This document shows positions 34,183 to 42,029 of a DNA stretch of 64,000 nt, in pieces. The position numbers and the translations under genes are program-made. Below the pieces are notes generated by a model. It did no database searches, was not told where the DNA came from, and saw nothing but the letters and a program-made list of their open reading frames with translations. The stretch's first letter is position 1. The number at the start of each line of letters is the position of its first letter. Source of the stretch: Rummeliibacillus pycnus_A (GTDB taxonomy: Bacteria > Bacillota > Bacilli > Bacillales_A > Planococcaceae); contig NZ_CP132291.1 of NCBI RefSeq assembly GCF_044359855.1, positions 682,001 through 746,000 of the forward strand, read 5' to 3'.

Positions 34183-34992
34183 TTACATGGTTACGATACT
34201 TTCTGCCATCTCTGGAAAATCAATAAATGGGTTCCGATTGCCTTGAAGTTCATGGATAGCTAGGTTGCGATGCTTTTCATAGATGGATACCGGAAATGTT
34301 TGATGCCAATTTAGCAATAAGGAGACATTCTCTAGTTCTTTTTTTATTGTGTTTGGATAGCGAATTAGGAAATAGAGTGTTGCTCTGGCAACGATACCTT
34401 TGCCATACTCTGGTTCGAACTTACTTTCTTCAGCCTTGCCGCAGCTATCTTTGATTCCTAAAATCCATCCTTCAGGGACATAATCGTGGAAGTCGTAGTA
34501 AGGATAGTTGCTGCGACTGCTATTACAGGTGGGTTCGCAGGCAAATAGATGATGTAAGTCTCCTCTCATCGGTTCTTTTTTATCGAACCATGATTGAGGC
34601 ACTACATGTTCACAGTTAAATAGATCATCCGAAGAGATGCTGATTAACCCTTTTGCCTGCATTTCATGAAGCCGAACGTCCTCCTCTATGACAGAAAGTG
34701 GATCCATTCCATTTCCAGAATAAAGGCTTTTTAATGAACCGTTTCCCTGCAAATCAACCCAAGGGTACACATAACGGTGCGGGCTGTATTTTAACTGATC
34801 TGTATGTGTTTTTTCAAGTAATGAGTGAAGGCTGTCTGAAATATTAGCATCCGTGAATGAAATGCTCTGATAGTATTGATTCCTGACTTCCTTATCTTTC
34901 TTTTCGTCATAATAGGGTCTATTTTCCTTATAGTATAAAAAGTCTAATTTGGCCGATTCCCATTCATAATTTAGCAATTCTAGCCGTTCCAT
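34183..34992 (-). CDS. Endonuclease I (EndA/Bsn)-family nuclease without signal peptide
   Basis: A 269-residue ββα-metal nuclease. The core is FNCEHVVPQSWF, GDLHHLFACEPTCNSSRSNY and, later, GKGIVARATLYFL with HRNLAIHELQGNRNPFIDFP; the histidines and asparagines form the metal and catalytic site of the endonuclease I family. Most relatives (EndA, Bsn, YurI) are secreted, but this one starts MERLELLNYEWESAKLDF with no signal peptide, so it should stay in the cytoplasm. Its ATG overlaps the subtilisin stop codon (TAATG), so the two proteins are made together. Not typical of the family. Confidence 0.9.
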   Translation of the reverse strand: MERLELLNYEWESAKLDFLYYKENRPYYDEKKDKEVRNQYYQSISFTDANISDSLHSLLEKTHTDQLKYSPHRYVYPWVDLQGNGSLKSLYSGNGMDPLSVIEEDVRLHEMQAKGLISISSDDLFNCEHVVPQSWFDKKEPMRGDLHHLFACEPTCNSSRSNYPYYDFHDYVPEGWILGIKDSCGKAEESKFEPEYGKGIVARATLYFLIRYPNTIKKELENVSLLLNWHQTFPVSIYEKHRNLAIHELQGNRNPFIDFPEMAESIVTM

Positions 34993-35954
34993 TATATTTC
35001 CAACGCCTGTGCAGATAATATTTGGTCGAACACTTCCGATAAGTAATCCTCTAATGGTAAGTACAGCAAACCGTTGCCTTCGAGTTTTGGCGAGTTTCCT
35101 AAAGGAATCGTCTTCTTTATTAATTGTGCATATAGTTCATCCTCTGTCAGATTTCGCTCAAAGTTTTTGGTGGCAATATCTTTTATGAGTGCAAGTGCAC
35201 CGGATATATGCGGTGTTGCCATCGAAGTACCGCTTAGTTTTGCATAATTTCCTTTTAAATACGTTGAAAGTATTTCTTCACCAGGGGCTACTAAGTCGAT
35301 TTCATTATTCGAATTTGAAAATCTAGAAGAAAGGTGTTGCAGATTAACTGATCCGACACTGATGACTTCATTGTAGCAGGCAGGATAGGATAATTCATCT
35401 GAAGTACTCTGTCCATCTCCCTCATTTCCAGCAGCACAAACTACTAGAATTTGCTTAGCGATTGCATTTTGAATAGCTTGGTGCAACTCAAATACATCCT
35501 TAGAACCGCCTAGGCTCATTGATATGATATCCACCTTTTGTTCAACTGCATAGTTAATTCCATTTATAATCCAGTCGTATTGCCCTGATCCATTTCTATC
35601 AAGCACCTTTAAAATCAATAAACTTGCCTCAGGTGCAACACCAACTACTCCTGTACCATTATGAGTGGCAGCAATTGTGCCAGCCACATGGGTTCCATGG
35701 CCATTATAATCGGTGTAAACATCAGGATTTCCTTTATCATCACCAGTGAAATTCCGTCCGCCGATAATACGCTCACTCAAATCAGGATGGGTGACATCAC
35801 AACCTGTGTCCAATATCGCAACAGTGATTCCCTTCCCTTTTGATTTCTCCCAAATTTTTGGAGCTGCAATAAGCTCAATCCCTTTTGGCACCTCAGACAC
35901 TGATTCGACAACTGCATTCACTTCATACGGAATTAAATGTAACTTTTGCTCCAT
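34992..35954 (-). CDS. isp: Intracellular subtilisin-like serine protease
   Basis: A 320-residue subtilase, the length of Bacillus IspA. There is no signal peptide; the short N-terminal propeptide contains the LIPY motif (KLHLIPYEVNAVV) that blocks the active site of intracellular subtilisins until cleaved. The catalytic triad is AILDTGCDV (Asp), NGHGTHVAGTIAA (His) and SGTSMATPHISG (Ser). The frame opens at 35984 but AGGAGGG fits the ATG at 35954. Such proteases degrade cell proteins in stationary phase and sporulation. An intracellular nuclease is coupled downstream. Confidence 0.94.
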   Translation of the reverse strand: MEQKLHLIPYEVNAVVESVSEVPKGIELIAAPKIWEKSKGKGITVAILDTGCDVTHPDLSERIIGGRNFTGDDKGNPDVYTDYNGHGTHVAGTIAATHNGTGVVGVAPEASLLILKVLDRNGSGQYDWIINGINYAVEQKVDIISMSLGGSKDVFELHQAIQNAIAKQILVVCAAGNEGDGQSTSDELSYPACYNEVISVGSVNLQHLSSRFSNSNNEIDLVAPGEEILSTYLKGNYAKLSGTSMATPHISGALALIKDIATKNFERNLTEDELYAQLIKKTIPLGNSPKLEGNGLLYLPLEDYLSEVFDQILSAQALEI

Positions 35955-36142
35955 CTGTATCCCTCCTGAAAGAATTAGTTTCAAGTGTATTCTTGGAAGT
36001 TATTAATAGTTTAACAATTCAGAATTTACATGAACAGTTACTATAGATGTGTTTTTATTGAATTATCAGAATTTTGATAGAAATAGAAAATAGACTTGAT
36101 AGGCGAGATTTGTAATATCAAATTCAATAGGAGGAAAGTTGA

Positions 36143-36823
36143 GTGTCAAATGAAACAAAGAGTTACATTGACTATCCAATGGTAAAAATTCCAGGAGGAG
36201 AAATAGAATTAAGAGACGATAGAATAAAAAACAAATGGAAAGCTGAAATAAGACCGTTTCTTCTTGCCAGATATTCTGTCACAATGGGTCTATACAATGC
36301 TATTACAAATAAATCACCTAATTCTTTTGACAGAGATCTAAAACCGGTTGTGAATATTTCTTGGAATGATGCAATTACTTTTTGTAATCTACTTTCACAG
36401 AAAGCAGGGCTGAAAGAATGTTATTCGATAAGTAATGATGGTGAAAACATTGTTTGTGATTGGGAATCAGACGGCTATCGACTTCCTTCAGAAGCAGAGT
36501 GGCAATATGCATGTAAAGCAGGGACTACTGGTTATAGATACGGAGAGCTTGATAAAATTGCTTGGTATAATGAAAATTCCGGAGGCAAAATCCATGAAGT
36601 AGGAAGAAAGGAACCGAATGTATGGGGTCTGTATGATATGTTAGGAAATGTTTGGGAGTGGTGTTGGGATTTATATGATGAACAAGTGTACGGCTCCTAT
36701 CGAATTTTTCGAGGTGGTAGCTGGGCTGAAGAGGCCAGAGGTTGTGGAGCTTCGTGTAGTCGTCGTAGCCATCCGTCATTTTGTATAGATGACCTTGGAT
36801 TCCGTCTTGCCAAGTCTTTTTAA
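36143..36823 (+). CDS. SUMF1/formylglycine-generating-enzyme-like protein
   Basis: A 226-residue single FGE-sulfatase (SUMF1) domain. FLLARYSVTMGLYNAITN, PVVNISWNDAITFCNLLSQK, YRLPSEAEWQYACKAG, NVWGLYDMLGNVWEWCWDL and FRGGSWAEEARGCG follow the family step by step. Some members oxidise a cysteine in sulfatases to formylglycine or oxidise thiols with iron; many others have lost that activity and only share the lectin-like fold. No sulfatase lies nearby. AGGAGGAAAGTTGA precedes a GTG start. No signal peptide. Activity cannot be judged from sequence alone. Confidence 0.88.
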   Translation: MSNETKSYIDYPMVKIPGGEIELRDDRIKNKWKAEIRPFLLARYSVTMGLYNAITNKSPNSFDRDLKPVVNISWNDAITFCNLLSQKAGLKECYSISNDGENIVCDWESDGYRLPSEAEWQYACKAGTTGYRYGELDKIAWYNENSGGKIHEVGRKEPNVWGLYDMLGNVWEWCWDLYDEQVYGSYRIFRGGSWAEEARGCGASCSRRSHPSFCIDDLGFRLAKSF

Positions 36824-37055
36824 CTTTAACAAACAAGCCAACTTTCTAGGTTATACAGCTCAACGAACAGAGATCATTAGTTCAAGAAAATAAGCTAATT
36901 TGCAACCCTATTTCATTTACGTTATTCCATTAAAGGGGCATTTAATTGAAAAAGATTTAAGTATCCAAAATAGTGATTAATTAGGAATAAACAAAAGACG
37001 AAAGCAATCAGATATTGTTGAGCAACCCAATTACTGTCATCTTTAGTTTTAAACT

Positions 37056-37238
37056 TTAATTTAAAAATTTTTTCTTGTTATTTTTAACGTAGCTAATGAC
37101 AATTCCAAAGTAAATAACAGCTATGAGATTAATTATACTTGATGTAAGAGCTGATGGATTGGACCAGGGAAGTACAAAAAGCCAAAATACTACTAAAATT
37201 GAACTCACTACATATAACCATTTGAACTGATCTGTCAT
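37056..37238 (-). CDS. Small two-helix membrane protein
   Basis: A 60-residue protein with two hydrophobic segments (LYVVSSILVVFWLFVLPW and IINLIAVIYFGIVISYV) and a basic end. The ribosome site GGGGGAA lies 6 bp before the ATG. No family is recognised. The gap 36824-37055 before it holds no gene. Confidence 0.55.
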   Translation of the reverse strand: MTDQFKWLYVVSSILVVFWLFVLPWSNPSALTSSIINLIAVIYFGIVISYVKNNKKKFLN

Positions 37239-37324
37239 TTTTTATTCCCCCATCTTTCCTTCTTTGATGATTTTAACTTTCAACGAATCTTCTTTAATTA
37301 ATTCATCAATGCTAATTGAAAAGA

Positions 37325-37495
37325 TCACTTAATCTAATAAATGTTTCAAAGGAACAGGAAGGAGCTGTTAAAAACGTTATATAAAATACCTCTCATTTGC
37401 TCAGATTAATGAAGTATGAAGTTGAACTATTTCCGTCTGTTGTTTACGATAAACGGTTCGAAAATGATTTTTTTAAATATGAATTTGATAATTAA
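37325..37495 (+). pseudogene. Decayed gene, C-terminal fragment
   Basis: One frame reads SLNLINVSKEQEGAVKNVI, a stop codon, NTSHLLRLMKYEVELFPSVV and YDKRFENDFFKYEFDN, then a natural stop. The stretch after the internal TAA looks like real protein sequence, but there is no start or ribosome site. It is probably what is left of a lost gene. Family not recognised. Confidence 0.35.
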
Positions 37496-37524
37496 GTGAA
37501 TACAGTATCTATTGAGTTTTTTAA

Positions 37525-38031
37525 TTAGTTATTAGAACGATTAACTGTTTTTATATTAGAGTTATTAAGTCGTTTTCGAGCAGAGATACGATCTGAAGTA
37601 ATCGGGATATGTTTCAGAGCTTTTCCTAAGCCATATAGTGGCATATTCCCATAAACTGATTCATAATTCCCCATTTTTATTTCATAAGTTTCGTGATAAA
37701 TTCCTACTGCATCATTGTTCCCTACTTTTTTATTGAAATTTTTCCATGCAGATAAATGCTTCTCATTCTTAGCATACGCTAGCAGGTCTTCAGTTGATCT
37801 CCAATATTGAATCATAACTGTTGTTCTGAGTCCAAAATAGTTTTCCATGGACAAAAAACCTAATTCATCTTTGTTAGTATAAAGTTCTTTAATCATTCCC
37901 GGCATTGCATTAAATACAGGAAGCCATTTGTGAATTGCAAGTCGATTGTTAATTCGCATACCAATAATGAAAACTACAATATTATTAGTATTCTCTGTTG
38001 TATAACGCCCTGAATAAATCTTTTTATTCAA
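37525..38031 (-). CDS. DUF4188 family protein
   Basis: A 168-residue protein that reads IYSGRYTTENTNNIVVFIIG, then LSMENYFGLRTTVMIQYW and VGIYHETYEIKMGNYESVYG, the pattern of DUF4188, a haem-degrading-monooxygenase-like or antibiotic-monooxygenase-like fold. The frame opens at 38082 inside the upstream gene, but GGGGG is spaced 7 bp from a TTG at 38031. It follows a PadR regulator directly on the same message and is its likely target. Reaction unknown. Confidence 0.8.
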   Translation of the reverse strand: MNKKIYSGRYTTENTNNIVVFIIGMRINNRLAIHKWLPVFNAMPGMIKELYTNKDELGFLSMENYFGLRTTVMIQYWRSTEDLLAYAKNEKHLSAWKNFNKKVGNNDAVGIYHETYEIKMGNYESVYGNMPLYGLGKALKHIPITSDRISARKRLNNSNIKTVNRSNN

Positions 38032-38047
38032 TTCTATTCCCCCAATT

Positions 38048-38587
38048 TTAAAGTTGTTCAAGGGTGGATTCACACCACTCAATAGCAGCCTTAGTTATTC
38101 GTTTTCCGTAATCTAAAGTAAATAACCAATACCTTGCGTCCTTATCGTTATCTTTGTTGATAGAAATAGCCTGTTCAATGCTAAGATATGTCTGATAACG
38201 AGCTTCTAATTTCTGTTTGTAATACGTTAGTTGTAATACTGTAGCCTCATTGGATTGAGAACTCCCAAAAAATAATTTGAGCAAAATTTCATTTCGCTCA
38301 ATTGGTATTTGTTCAATTGGTTTTTCTAACCAATTCTTTAGAGTTTCTTGCCCTTTAGAAGTGAGGTAATACTCATTTCTATTTGGTTTAGACTCATGTG
38401 ATGAAGTTTCTACTGTTGCTAATCCATCCTCAACAATTATTTTTAACGTGGGATATATCTGACCATAACTTATTTTCCAGAAATGATTTAAACTTTGATC
38501 AATTAATTGCTTGATTGAATAGCCAGATTTGCAGTCAGTAGTTAGTATTCCAAGAATTGCATATGTCGTATTATTATAATTTTTCAC
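38048..38587 (-). CDS. PadR-family transcriptional regulator
   Basis: A 179-residue PadR repressor. The winged helix-turn-helix begins NNTTYAILGILTTDCKSGYS and includes WKISYGQIYPTLKIIVEDGL and YYLTSKGQETLKNWLEKP; the C-terminal part is the helical dimerisation domain. The frame opens at 38677 and contains ATG at 38596, but AGGA is spaced 8 bp from a GTG at 38587 that gives the normal family start. A perfect 28-bp palindrome lies just upstream. It precedes a DUF4188 gene, a common pairing in Bacillales. Confidence 0.88.
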   Translation of the reverse strand: MKNYNNTTYAILGILTTDCKSGYSIKQLIDQSLNHFWKISYGQIYPTLKIIVEDGLATVETSSHESKPNRNEYYLTSKGQETLKNWLEKPIEQIPIERNEILLKLFFGSSQSNEATVLQLTYYKQKLEARYQTYLSIEQAISINKDNDKDARYWLFTLDYGKRITKAAIEWCESTLEQL

Positions 38588-38598
38588 TAGATTCATCC

Positions 38599-38626
38599 TA
38601 TCTAAAAGATATATATCTTTTAGATA
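38599..38626. promoter_or_regulatory. 28-bp perfect palindrome, probable PadR operator
   Basis: Half-site TATCTAAAAGATAT at 38599-38612 is followed immediately by its exact complement to 38626. It ends a few bases before the PadR ribosome site. Read leftward, TTGTAT and TATATC, 17 bp apart, form a likely promoter that overlaps the palindrome. Self-repression by PadR is the simple reading; the RNA hairpin could also hide the ribosome site. Confidence 0.65.
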
Positions 38627-38864
38627 TACAATACAACAAATTACTAATAATTTCAATTTTAAATAGGAATTATCCATAAAGGTAATTACTTCTAAATGAT
38701 AAACCCTCCAGCTAAATCAAATACGAAATGGTTATTGTGAAGGTTTACACTTAAACTATAGAAGCAGGTTCGTGCAATAAGTACAGTTTTTAGAATAGTG
38801 AAATGTTCTTTTTATTCGTATAGTTCATATGATATTAAGAATTATACGAATCGGAGGATTTTAT

Positions 38865-39848
38865 ATGAAAGCAATTGTATACACAAAATACGGTCCCCCC
38901 GATGTTCTTCAAATGAAAGAAGTTGCAAAACCTGTTCCCAAGGAAAATGAAATTTTGATAAAAGTAAAAGCGACGACTGTAACAGTAGCAGATATTCGGT
39001 CACGAAGTTTTACAGTTCCTCCTGCTTTTTGGCTGCCTGCCCGAATCACACTTGGTTTCAAAAAACCCAAAAAAGAGATTTTAGGGATGGAGTTAGCTGG
39101 AGAAGTTGAAGCAGTAGGGACAAAGGTAAAAAAATTTAAGGAAGGTGATCCGGTTTTCGCAGCATCTCTGATGGGGTTTGGTGCTTATGCCGAATATAAG
39201 TGTCTGCCAGAAGATGGCCCAGTATCTCTTAAACCTAACAATATAACTTTTGAGGAAGCTGCAGCCATTCCAATTGGTGCACGTACAGCCTTGTTTTTTC
39301 TTAGAAAAGCTAACATTCAGAGCGGACAAAAGGTCCTTGTTTATGGTGCTTCAGGAAGTGTAGGAAGTTATGCAGTACAGATTGCAAAGTTCCTAGGAGC
39401 AAATGTTACAGGGGTATGCAGTACCTCAAATTTAGAAATGGTAAAATCTCTAGGAGCCGATAAGGTAATTGATTACACTGTAGAAGATTTTTCAAGTACA
39501 GGAGAAACTTATGATGTGATTTTTGAAGCAGTAAACAAAAGTTTGTTCTCAGCTTGTATGAAGTCCTTAAGAAAGAGCGGTACCTATATAAATATCACTG
39601 AAGTGTTACCCGATATTCGAATGCTATGGACTAAATTGACAGGTAGCAAGAAACTGCTTTTGAGTAAAAATGCCCCTGAAACTCCCGAAGCATTAAACTT
39701 CCTTAAAGAACTTGTTGAAAAGGGAGAGTTAAAAGTGGTAATTGATAGGTCCTACGCGTTTGAAGAGATCGTGGAAGCTCATCGGTATGTGGAGAAAGGG
39801 CACAAGAAAGGAAATGTCGTCATAAATGTGGAAGAAAACAATAAGTGA
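38865..39848 (+). CDS. NAD(P)-dependent quinone oxidoreductase/zinc-free alcohol dehydrogenase
   Basis: A 327-residue MDR-superfamily enzyme. The N-terminal GroES-like part starts KAIVYTKYGPPDVLQMKEVA and holds GMELAGEVEAVGTKVKKF; the cofactor site is VLVYGASGSVGSYAVQIAKF (about residues 140-160) and GVCSTSNLEMVKSLGADKVI. Catalytic zinc ligands are not apparent, as in quinone oxidoreductases. GGAGGATTTTAT fixes the ATG at 38865, 12 codons into the open frame. It is divergent from the PadR-DUF4188 pair, which may share control. Substrate unknown. Confidence 0.88.
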   Translation: MKAIVYTKYGPPDVLQMKEVAKPVPKENEILIKVKATTVTVADIRSRSFTVPPAFWLPARITLGFKKPKKEILGMELAGEVEAVGTKVKKFKEGDPVFAASLMGFGAYAEYKCLPEDGPVSLKPNNITFEEAAAIPIGARTALFFLRKANIQSGQKVLVYGASGSVGSYAVQIAKFLGANVTGVCSTSNLEMVKSLGADKVIDYTVEDFSSTGETYDVIFEAVNKSLFSACMKSLRKSGTYINITEVLPDIRMLWTKLTGSKKLLLSKNAPETPEALNFLKELVEKGELKVVIDRSYAFEEIVEAHRYVEKGHKKGNVVINVEENNK

Positions 39849-40258
39849 AAAACTAATGATTGATCGCCCCTAGGCAATCAAATATCATGGGCCTGTAGTG
39901 TATATTATCATATATATGAAAAAGTGTAATTCAATTAAATGGGTGCCTTAGTGAAAGAAGAATTAATTGATTTTAAGATTGAGATCATGTGTTAGTTATT
40001 CCATTATAGGGCGCTATTGTTGAATATAACTTAGATTTTCAAACGATTTTATTGATATATTTTTTAGATAGTGAAGTATCTTACATCAAAAATTAAACAA
40101 CTATATGTTTAACCCCGTCCTAAATTTAGAACGGGGTTATGCTTGTTTGAGCTTTATTGTATTGTCTTTTTACAATTTCCTCGGTATTGTAAGCGAGAAA
40201 TTAGGCTTTTTCTTCAAAATGCCAGTCAGTGGTTGGTGTCGGTGTATACTATTATAAA
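39849..40258. other. 410-bp gap with a perfect hairpin
   Basis: No gene is supported. AACCCCGTCCTAAA and TTTAGAACGGGGTT at 40111-40138 make a 14-bp stem with one wobble or mismatch and no loop spacer to speak of, and no T run after it. It may be a small repeat or a weak terminator. Around 40000-40031 a motif like that at 36927-36958 occurs (ATTCCATTATAGGGCGC). Confidence 0.4.
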
Positions 40259-40540
40259 TTATAGTCGAACCTTAACTTCAGTACCGTCCTTAGCTTTGAC
40301 ATCTACTAGCACGATTCCCTTATAATTCTTCAGTTCCTTGACGATAGGCTTTAGCGTTTTTTTGTCTATTAGTGGAAAGGTAAAGTCCAGTTTTTTTCTT
40401 TCGAAGTGCTCTTTTGTCCATTTGTTTATATTTTGCTGAAAAAATTTTGAAGACAAAATTGAAACAGCAATGTTTAAAATAGCATATGGAATTGGGATGG
40501 CAAACCGAACGTCTTTTGCTTTCACTTTTACATACATCAT
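40259..40540 (-). CDS. Hypothetical protein, third gene of the DUF2089 operon
   Basis: About 93 residues. After MYVKVKAKDVRFAIPIPYAI a possible single membrane or amphipathic segment follows (LNIAVSILSSKFF), then a basic part and a C-terminal KGIVLVDVKAKDGTEVKVRL. Similar segments with "RFAIPIPY" occur beside YvlB/DUF4097-like proteins. The frame opens at 40612 within the upstream gene; an ATG at 40540, 11 bp past that gene's stop, is taken as start. The ribosome site is weak, so coupling to the upstream gene is likely. Confidence 0.6.
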   Translation of the reverse strand: MMYVKVKAKDVRFAIPIPYAILNIAVSILSSKFFQQNINKWTKEHFERKKLDFTFPLIDKKTLKPIVKELKNYKGIVLVDVKAKDGTEVKVRL

Positions 40541-40550
40541 AAGTAAATCA

Positions 40551-40934
40551 CTAATCAATGATGACCGAAACGGTATCCCCGTTTGCTGATCTAATATCAA
40601 CAATTTGGCCATCTAATTCGTTTTCGATTGCTTCAATTATAAGGCCTATGTCTATATCTTTAACGTATTTTTCCGCTTGTGGAACACTCGCTGCGATGCT
40701 GTGTCCAGCCAATAATACGACCTTGACAAGTTTTATAGGCAAATTGACCGTGACGTTATCATTTTCGGCTGAGACAACACGAATCTTTAATGTTTTATCT
40801 AAATATTTAGTCGATTTTTGCTCATTACCTGTTTCTTCTTTTTCTTTTAATACTTGAATCAGTTCAGATCCCTTATCTGCATCGATCTTCCCCTCTTGAA
40901 CCATTGTTAATACTCTTGTAATTTCCTCATTCAT
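40551..40934 (-). CDS. SHOCT-like / YvlB N-terminal-like protein
   Basis: A 127-residue protein. It begins with a short SHOCT-like helical hairpin (ITRVLTMVQEGKIDADKGSE), as in YvlB, followed by KTLKIRVVSAENDNVTVNLP and IKLVKVVL, a β-rich part met in DUF4097-type proteins. AGGAGGAATTTATC gives the start 13 bp after the DUF2089 gene. It lies between a predicted DNA-binding protein and another small protein in one operon; a role in envelope stress sensing is possible by analogy with the yvlABCD operon. Confidence 0.72.
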   Translation of the reverse strand: MNEEITRVLTMVQEGKIDADKGSELIQVLKEKEETGNEQKSTKYLDKTLKIRVVSAENDNVTVNLPIKLVKVVLLAGHSIAASVPQAEKYVKDIDIGLIIEAIENELDGQIVDIRSANGDTVSVIID

Positions 40935-40947
40935 GATAAATTCCTCC

Positions 40948-41313
40948 TTATTCCTCTTTTAAGAGCTTAATGGCTTCTTCTGGTGTAATTTCGCCATTTT
41001 CCAACATGGTGACAACTTTTTTCTCGTCTACTTCATTTTTCTTCTTCTGCACATAGCCAAGGGATGAGATGATGTCAGTTAGTTTGCCTCGAACCGTTGG
41101 ATACGAAACCCCCAGTTCCTTTTCAACTTCTTTGATATTCCCTCTGCATGTTAAAAATACTTCCACAAAATGAAGCTGATCCTTTGATAAGGATGCCAGC
41201 TTAGATAATTCAAACTCATTTTCAATCGTAGTGTGACAATGAGAGCACTGCAACTTTGTAATTTTCAATGTTTTACTGCAGACAGGACAATTTGTGATTA
41301 CTTTATAAGCCAT
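40948..41313 (-). CDS. DUF2089 family regulator
   Basis: A 121-residue protein with a zinc ribbon (CPVCSKTLKITKLQCSHC), a helix-turn-helix part with SKDQLHFVEVFLTCRGNIKE and VSYPTVRGKLTDII, and a SHOCT-like C-terminal hairpin with LENGEITPEEAIKLLKEE. This is the standard DUF2089 layout, taken to be a transcription regulator. It is first in a three-gene operon. GGAAGGGATTTC precedes the ATG. The SHOCT-like tail matches the front of the next protein, a hint that the two proteins pair. Confidence 0.85.
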   Translation of the reverse strand: MAYKVITNCPVCSKTLKITKLQCSHCHTTIENEFELSKLASLSKDQLHFVEVFLTCRGNIKEVEKELGVSYPTVRGKLTDIISSLGYVQKKKNEVDEKKVVTMLENGEITPEEAIKLLKEE

Positions 41314-41697
41314 AATGAAATCCCTTCCTTTTATTGATTTGATTATATAACAAAGAATTAATTATGTAAAATATAAAATTAAATTTTTTAACCAAAAAAA
41401 TCAATAATATTAATTTGATGTTTAAAATTATTGATTATCCGTTTTCATTATTCATTCAATCGTTATATTTACCATAATAGCTGAAATTGTATACATTCCT
41501 CTTGGTGAAAATAACCAGTTACATCAGAATAGAGCTTATTTCCAAATTAAAGGATTTACTTTTTTTTACATAAAAGGGCCATAGCGGAATGAAATGTGTT
41601 AAAGTTGAACTGAAGAAGAACGAATATTAAGAAATTTAGGGTATGCTTGGATTAAATTGATAATAGTCATACAGTTCAGCATAAGGAGTAGATAAGC
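41314..41697. other. 384-bp AT-rich gap with inverted repeat
   Basis: ATCAATAAT (41399-41407) and ATTATTGAT (41426-41434) are perfect inverted copies 18 bp apart, some 90 bp upstream of the DUF2089 gene, and could be its operator. No gene is seen. AAGGAG at 41683-41688 belongs to the next gene. Confidence 0.4.
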
Positions 41698-41901
41698 TTG
41701 ATATTTTTTGCAGAAGTCATTCGTACAATTTCTTACGTAATACTTATTATTAGTTCTGGTTTCTATTTAAGGCATTTAGAAAAAACTAAAAAGCAAAATA
41801 AACTTTCAACCTTTGAATTTACAATGTACATAATCATTCAAATAGCATATTTATTATTTACAATCAGTTTATTGATTTTTGTATTTGGCGATAAGTTTTA
41901 A
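41698..41901 (+). CDS. Small two-helix membrane protein
   Basis: A 67-residue protein with membrane helices at about residues 4-22 and 44-62 and a basic loop HLEKTKKQNKLST between them. AAGGAG is 9 bp before a TTG start. It has its own strong terminator, so it is a real transcription unit. Family not recognised. Confidence 0.6.
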   Translation: MIFFAEVIRTISYVILIISSGFYLRHLEKTKKQNKLSTFEFTMYIIIQIAYLLFTISLLIFVFGDKF

Positions 41902-41928
41902 ACGATGTGCGTTTGTTGAACAATAAGT

Positions 41929-41980
41929 AAGAGGGTGATACACATTAGACATGACTAATGTGTATCACCCTCTTATTTTT
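41929..41980. terminator. Strong bidirectional terminator
   Basis: AAGAGGGTGATACACATTA pairs perfectly with TAATGTGTATCACCCTCTT around an 8-base loop, with TTATTTTTATG after it on the + strand. It separates the small membrane protein gene from the convergent YkvI-type operon and probably serves both. Confidence 0.9.
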
Positions 41981-42029
41981 ATGTCTTTTTACAGGTCATG
42001 ATATTATTTTTCAAACACCAAAGTTTTGA

